Of a stretch of 64,000 nt of DNA, positions 8,383-17,135 are shown one piece after another. How positions within the stretch are numbered: the first letter of the stretch is position 1; the number at the start of each line of letters is the position of its first letter. The notes beneath the pieces were generated by a model, which ran no database searches, was not told the DNA's origin, and saw nothing but the letters and a program-made list of their open reading frames with translations. Position numbers and translations under genes: made by a program. This stretch comes from JBBATK01 sp044228685 (GTDB lineage: Bacteria > Bacteroidota > Ignavibacteria > Kapaibacteriales > NICIL-2): contig JBGAUL010000011.1 in the NCBI GenBank assembly GCA_044228685.1, forward strand, positions 51,330 through 115,329, in the 5' to 3' direction.

Positions 8383-10170
8383 TTAGCTTTGCTGATTGAT
8401 CAAGCTCAGCGCAAGTTCATTGAGTTGACGAGAATCAACGACTGAGGGGCATCCGTCCATCAGCGACAGACCGCTCGTCGTCTTTGGAAATGCAATCACG
8501 TCACGGATATTATCCGTTCCACACAACAACATCACCCATCGGTCAAAACCCAGCGCAATACCACCGTGCGGTGGCGCACCAAATCTCAATGCACCGAGCA
8601 AGAAGCCAAACTTGGCTTCCGCATCTTCTCGTTCAAATCCCAAAAGATCGAACATGCGTTGCTGAATATCGCTTTGATGAATACGCATACTACCGCCGGC
8701 AATCTCGTAACCATTGCAAACCAAGTCATGAGCTTGCGCGCAGGCTTGCGTCGGATCAGTGTTCAGCAGCTCCACGTCTCGATCCAATGGCGCTGTGAAC
8801 GGATGGTGTCGAGCGATATAGCGTTTCTCTTCTTCACTGTATTCCATCAAAGGAAAATCCGTTACCCAGAGGAAGCTGAATTCATTGCGAACGGATTCCA
8901 AAACTCCACTACGCTTTGCTACTTCAACACGTAGCGCACCGAGAATGGTGTAGCAGCGTTCAAATTCATCGGCAACGAAGAGCAGCATGTCGCCTTCTTC
9001 CATTGCACAACGCTTGCGTATGGCTTCGATTTCCTCAGGACTGAGGAACTTTGCGATTGGCGAATTGATTTCACCATTTACAAGTTTCATCCAAGCCAAG
9101 CCCTTTGCACCGTACTTCTTTGCGTGGTCGGTTAGCTCATCAATTTGCTTGCGCGAAAATCCTGCGCAGCCCTTGGCATTGAGAACTGCGACGACGCCGT
9201 GCTTCTTAGCCAACACATCGCTGAAAGCGCTGAAGCCCGTGCCGGTGAGTAGATCACTGATGCTGCAGAGTTCCAGACCATAGCGCATGTCCGGTTTGTC
9301 GGAGCCAAAGCGCGTCATGGCTTCATGCCAGCTGATACGTGGAAAGGGAGCCTCGATGCTATTGTTTAGTACTTCCTTCCAAACGCGCTGGGTGAATCCT
9401 TCGACCAGAGCAATGACGTCGTTCTGTTTGACGAAGGACATTTCGATATCGACTTGAGTAAACTCAGGTTGACGATCCGCACGAAGGTCTTCATCGCGGA
9501 AACATTTGACGATCTGCATGTAGCGATCGAATCCGCTCACCATCAAGATCTGCTTGTAGAGTTGTGGTGATTGCGGAAGCGCGTAGAACTTGCCTTTGTT
9601 TATGCGACTCGGAACCAAGAAATCGCGAGCACCTTCCGGCGTCGACTTCATCAGCACAGGCGTCTCAACTTCCAAGAAGGAGTGCTCAGCAAAGTAGTTG
9701 TGCGTGATTTGGTAGAGCTGGTTGCGAACGATGAAGTTGTTGAGCAGACTCCGACGACGCAAGTCAAGGAAGCGATACTTGAGACGTAGCTCCTCGTTGG
9801 CCGTTGATGATTCTTCGTGTTCAGTGAGTTCAAATGGTGGCAGCTCAGCACGGTTGATGATCTGAATCTCTTCCACCACAACTTCAATCATTCCGGTGGG
9901 AATCTTTGGATTGGGATTGGAACGCTCACGAACATCACCGATAATGGCAACCACAAACTCGGATCGAAGTTCTTTGGCTGTGTTTTGAATATTCTCGGCG
10001 GCATCAGATTGTACAACCGCTTGCGTAATGCCATAGCGGTCACGTATATCGACAAAATAAACCCCGCCAAAATTCCTGATGGCGTTAACCCACCCGTTCA
10101 GTGTTACTTTCTGCGAAACATTCGCTTGAGTGAGCTCGCCGCAATTATGGGTACGTTGATGAAAAGACAT
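8383..10170 (-). CDS. aspS: Aspartyl-tRNA synthetase
   Basis: A 595-residue class II aminoacyl-tRNA synthetase that charges tRNA-Asp in the cytoplasm. The order is an N-terminal OB-fold anticodon-binding domain (VTLNGWVNAIRNFGGVYFVD), motif 1 with ETPVLMKSTPEGARDF, motif 2 FRDEDLRADRQPEFTQ, an inserted GAD domain as in bacterial-type enzymes, and motif 3 GIALGFDRWVMLL. Length is normal. I chose the ATG at 10170 (MSFHQRTHNCGEL) because the conserved N-terminus begins there. Whether it is a discriminating or Asp/Asn non-discriminating enzyme cannot be told without gatCAB context. A terminator follows. Confidence 0.96.
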   Translation of the reverse strand: MSFHQRTHNCGELTQANVSQKVTLNGWVNAIRNFGGVYFVDIRDRYGITQAVVQSDAAENIQNTAKELRSEFVVAIIGDVRERSNPNPKIPTGMIEVVVEEIQIINRAELPPFELTEHEESSTANEELRLKYRFLDLRRRSLLNNFIVRNQLYQITHNYFAEHSFLEVETPVLMKSTPEGARDFLVPSRINKGKFYALPQSPQLYKQILMVSGFDRYMQIVKCFRDEDLRADRQPEFTQVDIEMSFVKQNDVIALVEGFTQRVWKEVLNNSIEAPFPRISWHEAMTRFGSDKPDMRYGLELCSISDLLTGTGFSAFSDVLAKKHGVVAVLNAKGCAGFSRKQIDELTDHAKKYGAKGLAWMKLVNGEINSPIAKFLSPEEIEAIRKRCAMEEGDMLLFVADEFERCYTILGALRVEVAKRSGVLESVRNEFSFLWVTDFPLMEYSEEEKRYIARHHPFTAPLDRDVELLNTDPTQACAQAHDLVCNGYEIAGGSMRIHQSDIQQRMFDLLGFEREDAEAKFGFLLGALRFGAPPHGGIALGFDRWVMLLCGTDNIRDVIAFPKTTSGLSLMDGCPSVVDSRQLNELALSLINQQS

Positions 10171-10438
10171 AGTAATAGGTGTATAGTCAAAATTGATGAG
10201 ATACAACGACAACGGTATTTATGCGAAAACGAAAGATTAGTGCCCTTTCGGGCAATCAAGGTCTGCTGACAACGATGCTGCTGTCAGTTTGCGGTGGGAA
10301 CATGCTGCGTTGCCTGTTGTCATAACTGCTTTATAATAGGCAAATATACACCGAAGCAGAATGTGCGCAATATTGGGGCCATATCGATAGAGACTGAGTA
10401 CGATGACTAGGCTCAATTACTCGATTCTCCTCTTTCAA

Positions 10439-11437
10439 TCAGCGCATCATCTCTTTAACTGCCTTCATAACATCCTCTACCGAGATGCTCGTTAATCCAT
10501 TCTCATTCGAAGCAATAAGATCTCTGTACTCAACGCCGTAGGGAAACCATGGGAGTCGATGAGGATGCGGTTGGGCGTAGAGCACGACACAAGGCAATCC
10601 ACAACCCGCTGCCATGTGCACAAGCGAGGTGTCCGGTGAGAGGAGCATTCTTGCAGAAGAAACTCGTAGTGCGAGTTCGTCCAAACTCGCCGCAGGTGAC
10701 AAGGCTGTTAGACCCGTTCGATCACAAATCTCCTTTAGCTCCTGAATTTTCTCCTTACCCGCACCAACTGCAATCTTGAGAGATGGTTGTGATTTCTTTA
10801 ACTCTTGCAAAAGCTCAACGAATCGCTCAGTTCCCCACCACAGCGACTCCTTGGAACCGTTGAGATGGACGTAGAGATCATATACTTTTGTCTGCGATGA
10901 AGTAGCATTACTGTCATTCGCAAAAGGATACGAGAGATCAACTTTAGTAGTCTTTGGATTAATGCCGAAGGGTTGCAGAAGCTGCATCATGCAATCGATG
11001 ATGTGGACTGTTGATCTGTCTGGCAGTGTGACGCTATGACTAACGCGCGCTGCTTCTTCGTGTGCAAAGCCAACGCTATTGCGGGCATTGACATAGTTGA
11101 GGATAAGGCCACTGGTTCGGGATGCGTTGTCCATCATGTCGATAACCACGTCGTAGCGTTGACGTCGAAGCTGCCACATCAGCGGCAAAGCCGACCACAA
11201 GGATTTGCGGTAGACCCATGTTTTGTCGACGATGCGCTCAAGAGCCGGCTGCATGGCTTGGTTGTATTGACTCAGCAGCACATCGATACGCATGTTCGGG
11301 CAGTGCTTACGGAGTGCACGAAACACCGGGAGCGAAATCAGTGCATCGCCAATTCGATCATGGCGCAGAAAGAGCACCGATGGCTTGTCGCCAAGATCGA
11401 GCAGCTTTGATTTGTTCTGTGGTTGAGCGTCGGACAT
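10439..11437 (-). CDS. Glycosyltransferase family 9 (heptosyltransferase-like)
   Basis: A GT-B fold transferase of family GT9, about 332 residues from the ATG at 11437. A TTG at 11464 is an alternative start that sits 15 bases after the preceding stop. The N-terminal motif VLFLRHDRIGDALISLPVF is the standard ADP-heptose transferase signature, and the C-terminal nucleotide-sugar region (LLSPDTSLVHMAAGCGLPCV) is intact. Such enzymes add heptose or related sugars to lipopolysaccharide core at the inner membrane. It is the last gene of a three-gene glycosyltransferase operon. The actual donor sugar is not known. Confidence 0.87.
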   Translation of the reverse strand: MSDAQPQNKSKLLDLGDKPSVLFLRHDRIGDALISLPVFRALRKHCPNMRIDVLLSQYNQAMQPALERIVDKTWVYRKSLWSALPLMWQLRRQRYDVVIDMMDNASRTSGLILNYVNARNSVGFAHEEAARVSHSVTLPDRSTVHIIDCMMQLLQPFGINPKTTKVDLSYPFANDSNATSSQTKVYDLYVHLNGSKESLWWGTERFVELLQELKKSQPSLKIAVGAGKEKIQELKEICDRTGLTALSPAASLDELALRVSSARMLLSPDTSLVHMAAGCGLPCVVLYAQPHPHRLPWFPYGVEYRDLIASNENGLTSISVEDVMKAVKEMMR

Positions 11438-11478
11438 GGAGTACCGGTACAGTTTGCGGTGCAAACTAGTACATGAGC

Positions 11479-12477
11479 CTATTCCTTAACTGACTGTGCG
11501 ATAATTCTGCTAAGCACAGAGTCGACGAGCGGGATTATCGTCTCGCTGGCAATATCACCAATCTCCCCCGCACTGATATCCGGCTGCGCCACTGCATGCA
11601 GAGTGCTCAAAGGATAGAATTTGTAGAGATTCCACAACACGCCGTTGTAGAGTGCAACACAAGGAACATCAAAAGCTGAGGCGATGTGTACCGGTGCGCT
11701 GTCGGGAGTAACCAGTAGATCTGCACGACTAATCATGGCAACAGTGTCGTGGATATTCTCAGCATAGAAGGGTATGACTTTGTCCCAACCAATATCCTGA
11801 ACAATCTTCTTCGCTGTCTCGTGCTCAGGCGGTGCGGCGAGTATCACGACACGACGTCCCGGTCGCTTCAAAGTGCGCCCCAGCGTCACCCACTTACTTG
11901 CTTGCCAGCTGCGTTCGGCTTGTCCGGCTGAGATATTAAACACGATCGTCAACTCATGCGCTTTAGGCTTTGGAACAATATCGAAGGAAGCATTGATAGC
12001 AACTCGAGAACATTCCAGACGCGGCCTGCGGTTGTGAATGGGCACGCCTAATGGTGCTAAGGCTTGCAGATTACGGTCAACTGCATGCAAAGGCGGATCA
12101 TGCGCGTCGTTCTTTGCAGCCTCGGGAACGGAATAGGTAAAGACTTTCTTATTCGATGCATTGAAGCCAATTGAAACTTCGGAACGAATCACGCGCGAAA
12201 AGAATGTACTCTCTTGCGAGAAATGATCTTTGGGATCAATGAGGATGTCGAATCGCTCGCTACGCAATGAGTGAAAGGACTGCATCATGTCGACGAGATT
12301 CTTGCGATAAACATGCACGACGTCCACCAAAGACTGATGCTCCAGAATCTCATGATTGCGCACTGAGGCTAAGACGTGAATCTCTGATTCGGCATAATGC
12401 TCTCGCAAGGCCTGTATCAAAGGCGTTGTGAGAATCATGTCGCCGTAGCGACCAATTTGAACTACCAGAATTTTCAC
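11479..12477 (-). CDS. Glycosyltransferase family 9 (heptosyltransferase-like)
   Basis: A 332-residue GT9 protein starting with GTG at 12477. The N-terminus ILVVQIGRYGDMILTTPLI and the C-terminal LVTPDSAPVHIASAFDVPC are the two GT9 hallmark regions. It is a distant paralogue of the next gene in the operon, which suggests the two act one after the other on the same glycan. It lies 110 bases downstream of the GT2 gene. A function in lipopolysaccharide core or another surface glycan is inferred from family and neighbours. Confidence 0.87.
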   Translation of the reverse strand: MKILVVQIGRYGDMILTTPLIQALREHYAESEIHVLASVRNHEILEHQSLVDVVHVYRKNLVDMMQSFHSLRSERFDILIDPKDHFSQESTFFSRVIRSEVSIGFNASNKKVFTYSVPEAAKNDAHDPPLHAVDRNLQALAPLGVPIHNRRPRLECSRVAINASFDIVPKPKAHELTIVFNISAGQAERSWQASKWVTLGRTLKRPGRRVVILAAPPEHETAKKIVQDIGWDKVIPFYAENIHDTVAMISRADLLVTPDSAPVHIASAFDVPCVALYNGVLWNLYKFYPLSTLHAVAQPDISAGEIGDIASETIIPLVDSVLSRIIAQSVKE

Positions 12478-12587
12478 GTTTAGTCCTTCGTCAACCGCAG
12501 TGTTTATCTCTCGCGGACATTAACTCAATTATCGACAACTCAAGGCACTGTTTTAACATTCGAGTGTAGCAGAATCAACTGAATCGA

Positions 12588-13469
12588 TCAGCACTCCTCA
12601 AAATTCTTGTATTCGCCCATACGCCAGCCGATTTTGTCTTCGATCCAGTCGCTGATAGCCACGCGAAACGACTTTGGCTTCAGCGCCTTTTGGGGATCAA
12701 ACTGACTCGTCCACAGCTCATCACGCTGCATTCTGTCATGCATGATTGCCGGATGTGACTTGTCGTAGGGTCTGATATCATAGGACTGAATCTGAAACTC
12801 ATCCGCCGACGGAATATTTTTCTGCATCCATGAATCATCGTGATAGAGTTTATTCATGGCCTGCGTTTTGGCGTATTGGTGACGAGGATGACGCACCCAT
12901 CCGTAATGGAAGATGCGTGCCTCGGTCTGACGAGCTCGTAGCTTGCGAAATGCGCCACTGGTTTCTTTCACACGAAAACCTTGAGCATCTCCCCACGATA
13001 CAACATTGGGATTGCGTTTGAAAGCACGTATCTCTCGTCTGTACCATTGTCTACCTGCGCCACGATGACGATACGAACCAAAGAGATGAATCCAACGAAA
13101 CAACAGAGCTTCAACCTGTGGATCTTGATCTGCTTTGCTCATTTGATCGAGAATGATCTTAGTATCCTCTTCATGCAACACTTCATCCCCCTGCAAGTAC
13201 AAGCACCAGTCGCCTTTGCATTCGCGCAAGGCAATGTCGGTTTGTTGAGCGAGTATTTTTCCGCCTTCGCGTAGCGCCTCATCCCAAACGGTATCGATGA
13301 TGCGGAGTTTGGGGTTAACAAGCGATTCGAGGTACTCACGAGTTCCGTCCTGTGAGTCGCCAACGGCAAGCACGACCTCGTCACAAATGGCAAGCAAGGA
13401 CTGCAATGACTCTTGGAATGGATAGCCAAGCGATAAACCGTTGCGAATAAAACTGAATCCCGATAGCAT
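12588..13469 (-). CDS. Glycosyltransferase family 2
   Basis: A 293-residue GT-A fold transferase. The N-terminal FSFIRNGLSLGYPFQESLQS and the nucleotide-sugar binding region (DEVVLAVGDSQDGTREYL) match family 2, and DWCLYLQGDEVLHEED holds the DxD-like acidic motif (QGDE). The C-terminal half contains a His- and Trp-rich part (IFHYGWVRHPRHQ) common in this subgroup. It is cytoplasmic or peripheral, with no membrane segments. AGGAG stands 4 bases before the ATG, one of the few good ribosome binding sites in the window. It heads the glycosyltransferase operon and is divergent from the B12 riboswitch unit. Confidence 0.87.
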   Translation of the reverse strand: MLSGFSFIRNGLSLGYPFQESLQSLLAICDEVVLAVGDSQDGTREYLESLVNPKLRIIDTVWDEALREGGKILAQQTDIALRECKGDWCLYLQGDEVLHEEDTKIILDQMSKADQDPQVEALLFRWIHLFGSYRHRGAGRQWYRREIRAFKRNPNVVSWGDAQGFRVKETSGAFRKLRARQTEARIFHYGWVRHPRHQYAKTQAMNKLYHDDSWMQKNIPSADEFQIQSYDIRPYDKSHPAIMHDRMQRDELWTSQFDPQKALKPKSFRVAISDWIEDKIGWRMGEYKNFEEC

Positions 13470-13570
13470 AATTCTCCTAAGACTACGCTATACTACGATA
13501 GAATTACGGTCATGTGCAACAAAACATTTTTTCGCGCGCTCCAGCTCCTCTATTTTCGTACATCGTTTAG

Positions 13571-13730
13571 TAAAGGTGCTTCACTGTATAGCTGAAGAGA
13601 ATAGGGAATCCCGTTAAATCCGGGAACGGTTGCGCCGCCGTGAAGGTTGACAAACTGTCACTAAATCCACTGCTTTATTGCGGGAAGGACGACAGTGCGA
13701 ATGAAACCTGAGTCGGAAGACCTGCCTTTG
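13571..13730 (+). promoter_or_regulatory. Cobalamin (B12) riboswitch aptamer
   Basis: The segment shows the conserved cobalamin-aptamer elements in order: a 5' helix strand AAAGG (13572-13576), the core ATAGGGAATCCCGTTAAATC, a GCCGCCG region matching the usual GCCCCCGC element, then CACTG, GGGAAGG, and the B12 box as ATGAAACCTGAGTCGGAAGA followed by CCTGCC. The last bases CCTTT (13725-13729) pair with the 5' AAAGG to close helix P1. It lies upstream of BtuG-like and BtuB-like genes, exactly where cobalamin riboswitches act to shut off uptake genes when B12 is plentiful. Confidence 0.93.
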
Positions 13731-13777
13731 CTACTCATCGTGTCCACATGGACTGCACTGCGCCAACAGTGCGATGA

Positions 13778-13843
13778 GGAAACTTCTTCGTTGTGCACTG
13801 CGGTCCTCGCAGCACCTTCTAGTCGTTTCCCCTTTCTTTTTTT
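13778..13843 (+). terminator. Putative expression platform of the B12 riboswitch
   Basis: Just downstream of the aptamer, CTGCG (13798-13802) pairs with CGCAG (13808-13812), extended by GTG/CAC. An outer GGAAAC (13778-13783) can pair with GTTTCC (13825-13830), and a T-rich tract follows at 13831-13843. A competing hairpin GCACTG/CAGTGC stands at 13755-13772. Together they look like a terminator with an alternative fold, suggesting transcription attenuation. This is read by eye and not computed. Confidence 0.5.
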
Positions 13844-13877
13844 CGTCGTCCGGCAGACGGCACAACTACATTCTAAT

Positions 13878-14975
13878 ATGCGTATTTCTTTTGCGTCACT
13901 CGTGCGAGTGTTGCTTGTCGTATCCTGTCTTGTCGGACTCTATAGCTGCACCGACACCATAGCACCGGCCGGCACCGGCAGTACTGTCGCCGACTCATCG
14001 GTCATTGTTGTTAATCAAGGGGGTTATCAACAGGACAACTCATCTCTTAGTCGAATCCTCCGTCGTAGCGATTCTGTGGATCGTAGCTGGTTCTCTAGTG
14101 CCAATTCCGGACGAAAGCTCGGAGCAAATGCAAACAACATGCTCATCGTCGGTGACACCGCCTTCATTAGCGTTACCGGTTCTCATACCATCGAGGTTAT
14201 CAATGTTCGTACCGGTACTCTTGTCAAAACACTGCACCTCGATAACGACGAACAACCATGGGTTTTCACACAAGTCAATAGCAGCCTCGCAGCCGTCTCA
14301 ACAAATAACGCCGATGGCTTGCGCTTGTTTAATCCTAAAACACTGGAGCTTCTGGAACGCGTCACAACAGGACCTGCAACACAAGGCATCGCCGCGACTG
14401 CCTCTTCGATCTTCGTTGCCAACTCCGGTGCGGGAAGTCTTCGAGATACTGCTGCAGGCGCCGGCACGATTAGCGTCGTTGACGCGGTGAGTCGTATGAC
14501 AACGCACCAAATCAACTGCGGCAAGAACGTCACAGAACTTATTTGCAGCGACGATGCAAAACGTGTTTACGCCTTTGTATCTGAGCTGTGGCCAAGTAAG
14601 AAACAACAAGTTGTTGAATATGATGCCGTGAGTTTTCTTGAACGACGTCGCTGGACTTTTACAGCTTTGGGATTCATGAACTACTATCAGAACGCAGTGT
14701 ACGTTTTGGCAAAAGTTGATTCCAACGATGCTGCTTGGAGTGTGCTACGTATTGATGTCTCACAGAGCTCCCCAACGCCAACTGCCCTCTTCACTCTTCC
14801 CGCGAGCTTTATGCCGAATGGGATGAATATTCGTCGCAGCGATGGAACATTTTGGATCTGCGACGCCGTTGATTTCGCCAGCAATGGCTTTGTCTCGGTC
14901 ATGGATGCACGTGGCACCCAACTCAAGCGCTTCGGCGTTGGTTTAAACCCAGGCAACATTTGCTTTTTCCATTGA
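13878..14975 (+). CDS. btuG: BtuG-like B12-binding surface lipoprotein (beta-propeller)
   Basis: A 365-residue lipoprotein. The signal peptide starts at the ATG at 13878 (MRISFASLVRVLLVVSC...) and ends in a lipobox-like LYSC near residue 19-22. The mature part is a YncE/DUF5074-type seven-bladed propeller, with blades such as VIVVNQGGYQQDNSSLS, AFISVTGSHTIEVINVRTG and GTISVVDAVSRM. In Bacteroides, BtuG is such a propeller: it sits on the cell surface, binds cobalamin very tightly and passes it to BtuB. The same length, the upstream cobalamin riboswitch and the BtuB-like gene 13 bases downstream support this call. The frame is open further upstream, but that would overlap the riboswitch. Confidence 0.8.
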   Translation: MRISFASLVRVLLVVSCLVGLYSCTDTIAPAGTGSTVADSSVIVVNQGGYQQDNSSLSRILRRSDSVDRSWFSSANSGRKLGANANNMLIVGDTAFISVTGSHTIEVINVRTGTLVKTLHLDNDEQPWVFTQVNSSLAAVSTNNADGLRLFNPKTLELLERVTTGPATQGIAATASSIFVANSGAGSLRDTAAGAGTISVVDAVSRMTTHQINCGKNVTELICSDDAKRVYAFVSELWPSKKQQVVEYDAVSFLERRRWTFTALGFMNYYQNAVYVLAKVDSNDAAWSVLRIDVSQSSPTPTALFTLPASFMPNGMNIRRSDGTFWICDAVDFASNGFVSVMDARGTQLKRFGVGLNPGNICFFH

Positions 14976-14988
14976 ACCTCGTCAATAG

Positions 14989-16947
14989 TTGAACATTCGA
15001 GTTCTGATATTGTGTGCCCTGTGCTTGCTACAGGGTCGACTTGATGCATCCGTTGCACAGCGCGACACGAGCAGGTATAAGGTTGCGCCTGTGCAGGTTG
15101 AAGCCGCACGAGTTGAGCCCGCTCGATTGGTCTCTGGTTCTAGCCTTGCGATTCTCAGCGATTCCCAATTCACGCGATTGAATATTCGGCAGAGTTCGGA
15201 TATTCTTCGCATGCTTCCGGGCGTGTTCATACATGAGTATGGCGGATTAGGTGGAATAAAGACAGTGTCGCTGAGAGGCGCAACTGCCGCGCAAAGTGCC
15301 ATCAGCATCGACGGAATGAGTTTGAATTCCTCGCAGAATTCAATCGTCGATCTCAGCCTGATTCCAACCGGCATACTATCAGAAGTATCTGTTCACGATA
15401 TTAGCGATCTCTCCGCATCGAACGCCAATGCAATTGGTGGAACGGTATTGATGCACACTCGGAGTCTATCGGACAGCGTTTCACACCTTCGTGCGACGCT
15501 GTCCTATGGTTCATGGAATGAACTCAGTGCGGATATCCGATCAAGTTTTGCTCTTGGCGCATCGTACTTCGCGGCTCTGGGTTTTATGCATCGCCGATGC
15601 GACGGTAACTACTCATTCGCATTCAACAACTTTGGTCGTACTGAAACACTACAACGACAGAACGCGGATTTATCTGAGTACCAAGTTCATGCTCAGATTG
15701 AAGGTAGCGGTGCCGGAGTGAATACTAAGTCATTGCTCATTGCAACGCAGTCGGATCGAGGTGCACCGGGTTCAGTGACACAGGGCAACGTTGGACAAAG
15801 CTTTGCTCGACTCAACGATCAGCAAGTTATTCTCATTGAGAAAATCAAATTCAATCTCGATTCCGAGCAAGCGTTGAGTCTGAGCCTGAGTGCAAAACTG
15901 AGCAAACAGGTTTATGCAGACCGGAGCTCGCAGTCAATTGGGGTTGCTTTCACGAATACATTTCGTGAGCAAGACTGGGGACTGCACCTGCATACACGAA
16001 GAAACGTCCTTTCGTGGCTTCAAGCTGAATCGAGCGCGGACCTCGGTCGCGCAGCATTGCAGGGCGACCTTCTTAGCGCCGGCGTTGGCAAGTCCGTGCA
16101 ACGCATCAATGCAGGTATCGGATTTTCACTGAGTACACGCACATTGCTCGTAACAAACTCCTTGAGTCTCACGCCGCTCGTCGGACTGCGCTTCGACGCA
16201 TTGAGCGATGCTCGTCCTTTTTTATCGCCTCGTGCCGGCCTGATCCTGCAATACACCGACATACTTGTAATGCGACTCAACTGGGCTCGCGCCTTTCGTC
16301 AGCCTTCTTTCAACGAACTCTATTACCAGAACTACGGGAGCACGAATCTGTCGGCCGAGACATCAGAGTCAGTGAGTGCGGGTTTCGATCTTCATCTTCC
16401 ACAAGTCGCTTCCATACAAAGCACACTGGCACTGAGTACATTTCACCGCTACACCACTAATCAAATCATGGCTGTTCCCCGAAGTCCTTTGACTTGGAGC
16501 GCTGTGAATATTGGCGTGGTTGAAGCAAACGGACTTGAGACTGCTGCTGCTTTATCACTCGATAGCATCGTACATATTCGCGTCTCTTACACCTACCAAG
16601 ACGTTCGCGATGCACGTTCGGGCAGTATTCACGAAGGGCAGAGAATTATCTACACACCTGATCAACTTCTGGCACTGAGTGCCGGGTTTGATGTGCTGGG
16701 ATTTCGCTTCGGAGCACAGTTTAGTTTTGTATCGCGGCGCTATTCACAAGCTGACAACGCGCCGGAATCTCTACTCCCTGCGTGCACGACTATAGGATGC
16801 AGTGTCGAGCGACGATTCAGATTCGCTCAAGTGTATGCATCGCTACGCTTTAGCCTCGACAATCTGACCGACCAGCAGTACATCATTATCCCCAATTATC
16901 CAATGCCTGGACGCTCCTTTCGTCTTAGTGTTGATGTTGGCTTGTAG
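14989..16947 (+). CDS. btuB: TonB-dependent cobalamin receptor, BtuB-like
   Basis: A 652-residue outer-membrane receptor starting with TTG at 14989. A signal peptide (IRVLILCALCLLQG...) is followed by a plug domain, including SDILRMLPGVFIHEYGG, VSLRGATAAQSAISIDGMSL and NAIGGTVLMHTRS, then a 22-strand barrel that ends in NLTDQQYIIIPNYPMPGRSF, a common receptor C-terminus. The segment NWARAFRQPSFNELYYQNYG is a conserved barrel signature of the BtuB/vitamin-type receptors. Its position behind a cobalamin riboswitch and a BtuG-like lipoprotein makes corrinoids the likely substrate. The inner-membrane BtuCDF importer is not in the window. Confidence 0.88.
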   Translation: MNIRVLILCALCLLQGRLDASVAQRDTSRYKVAPVQVEAARVEPARLVSGSSLAILSDSQFTRLNIRQSSDILRMLPGVFIHEYGGLGGIKTVSLRGATAAQSAISIDGMSLNSSQNSIVDLSLIPTGILSEVSVHDISDLSASNANAIGGTVLMHTRSLSDSVSHLRATLSYGSWNELSADIRSSFALGASYFAALGFMHRRCDGNYSFAFNNFGRTETLQRQNADLSEYQVHAQIEGSGAGVNTKSLLIATQSDRGAPGSVTQGNVGQSFARLNDQQVILIEKIKFNLDSEQALSLSLSAKLSKQVYADRSSQSIGVAFTNTFREQDWGLHLHTRRNVLSWLQAESSADLGRAALQGDLLSAGVGKSVQRINAGIGFSLSTRTLLVTNSLSLTPLVGLRFDALSDARPFLSPRAGLILQYTDILVMRLNWARAFRQPSFNELYYQNYGSTNLSAETSESVSAGFDLHLPQVASIQSTLALSTFHRYTTNQIMAVPRSPLTWSAVNIGVVEANGLETAAALSLDSIVHIRVSYTYQDVRDARSGSIHEGQRIIYTPDQLLALSAGFDVLGFRFGAQFSFVSRRYSQADNAPESLLPACTTIGCSVERRFRFAQVYASLRFSLDNLTDQQYIIIPNYPMPGRSFRLSVDVGL

Positions 16948-17135
16948 TATCATACAAAGCCCCATTCCGCCTCAGCTTCGCCATTACTGAGGTCGTCGCA
17001 AAGTCATTCCTAACACTTGATTGCAGGGTCATCAATGTCATTCCATTTTGTTGATAAATTCCTCCACACTTCGTCACCTTCTCACCTATTTTGCACGCTT
17101 GCATTTTTTCACCGTGCAAATCAGGTAATCCTAGT

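Noticed and set aside
13695..13877. Upstream extension of the BtuG-like reading frame
   Set aside because: It overlaps the riboswitch aptamer and expression platform and does not encode a signal peptide start.
16950..17000. CCTCAG/CTGAGG hairpin after btuB as a terminator
   Set aside because: Only six pairs, an 11-base loop and no T tract.
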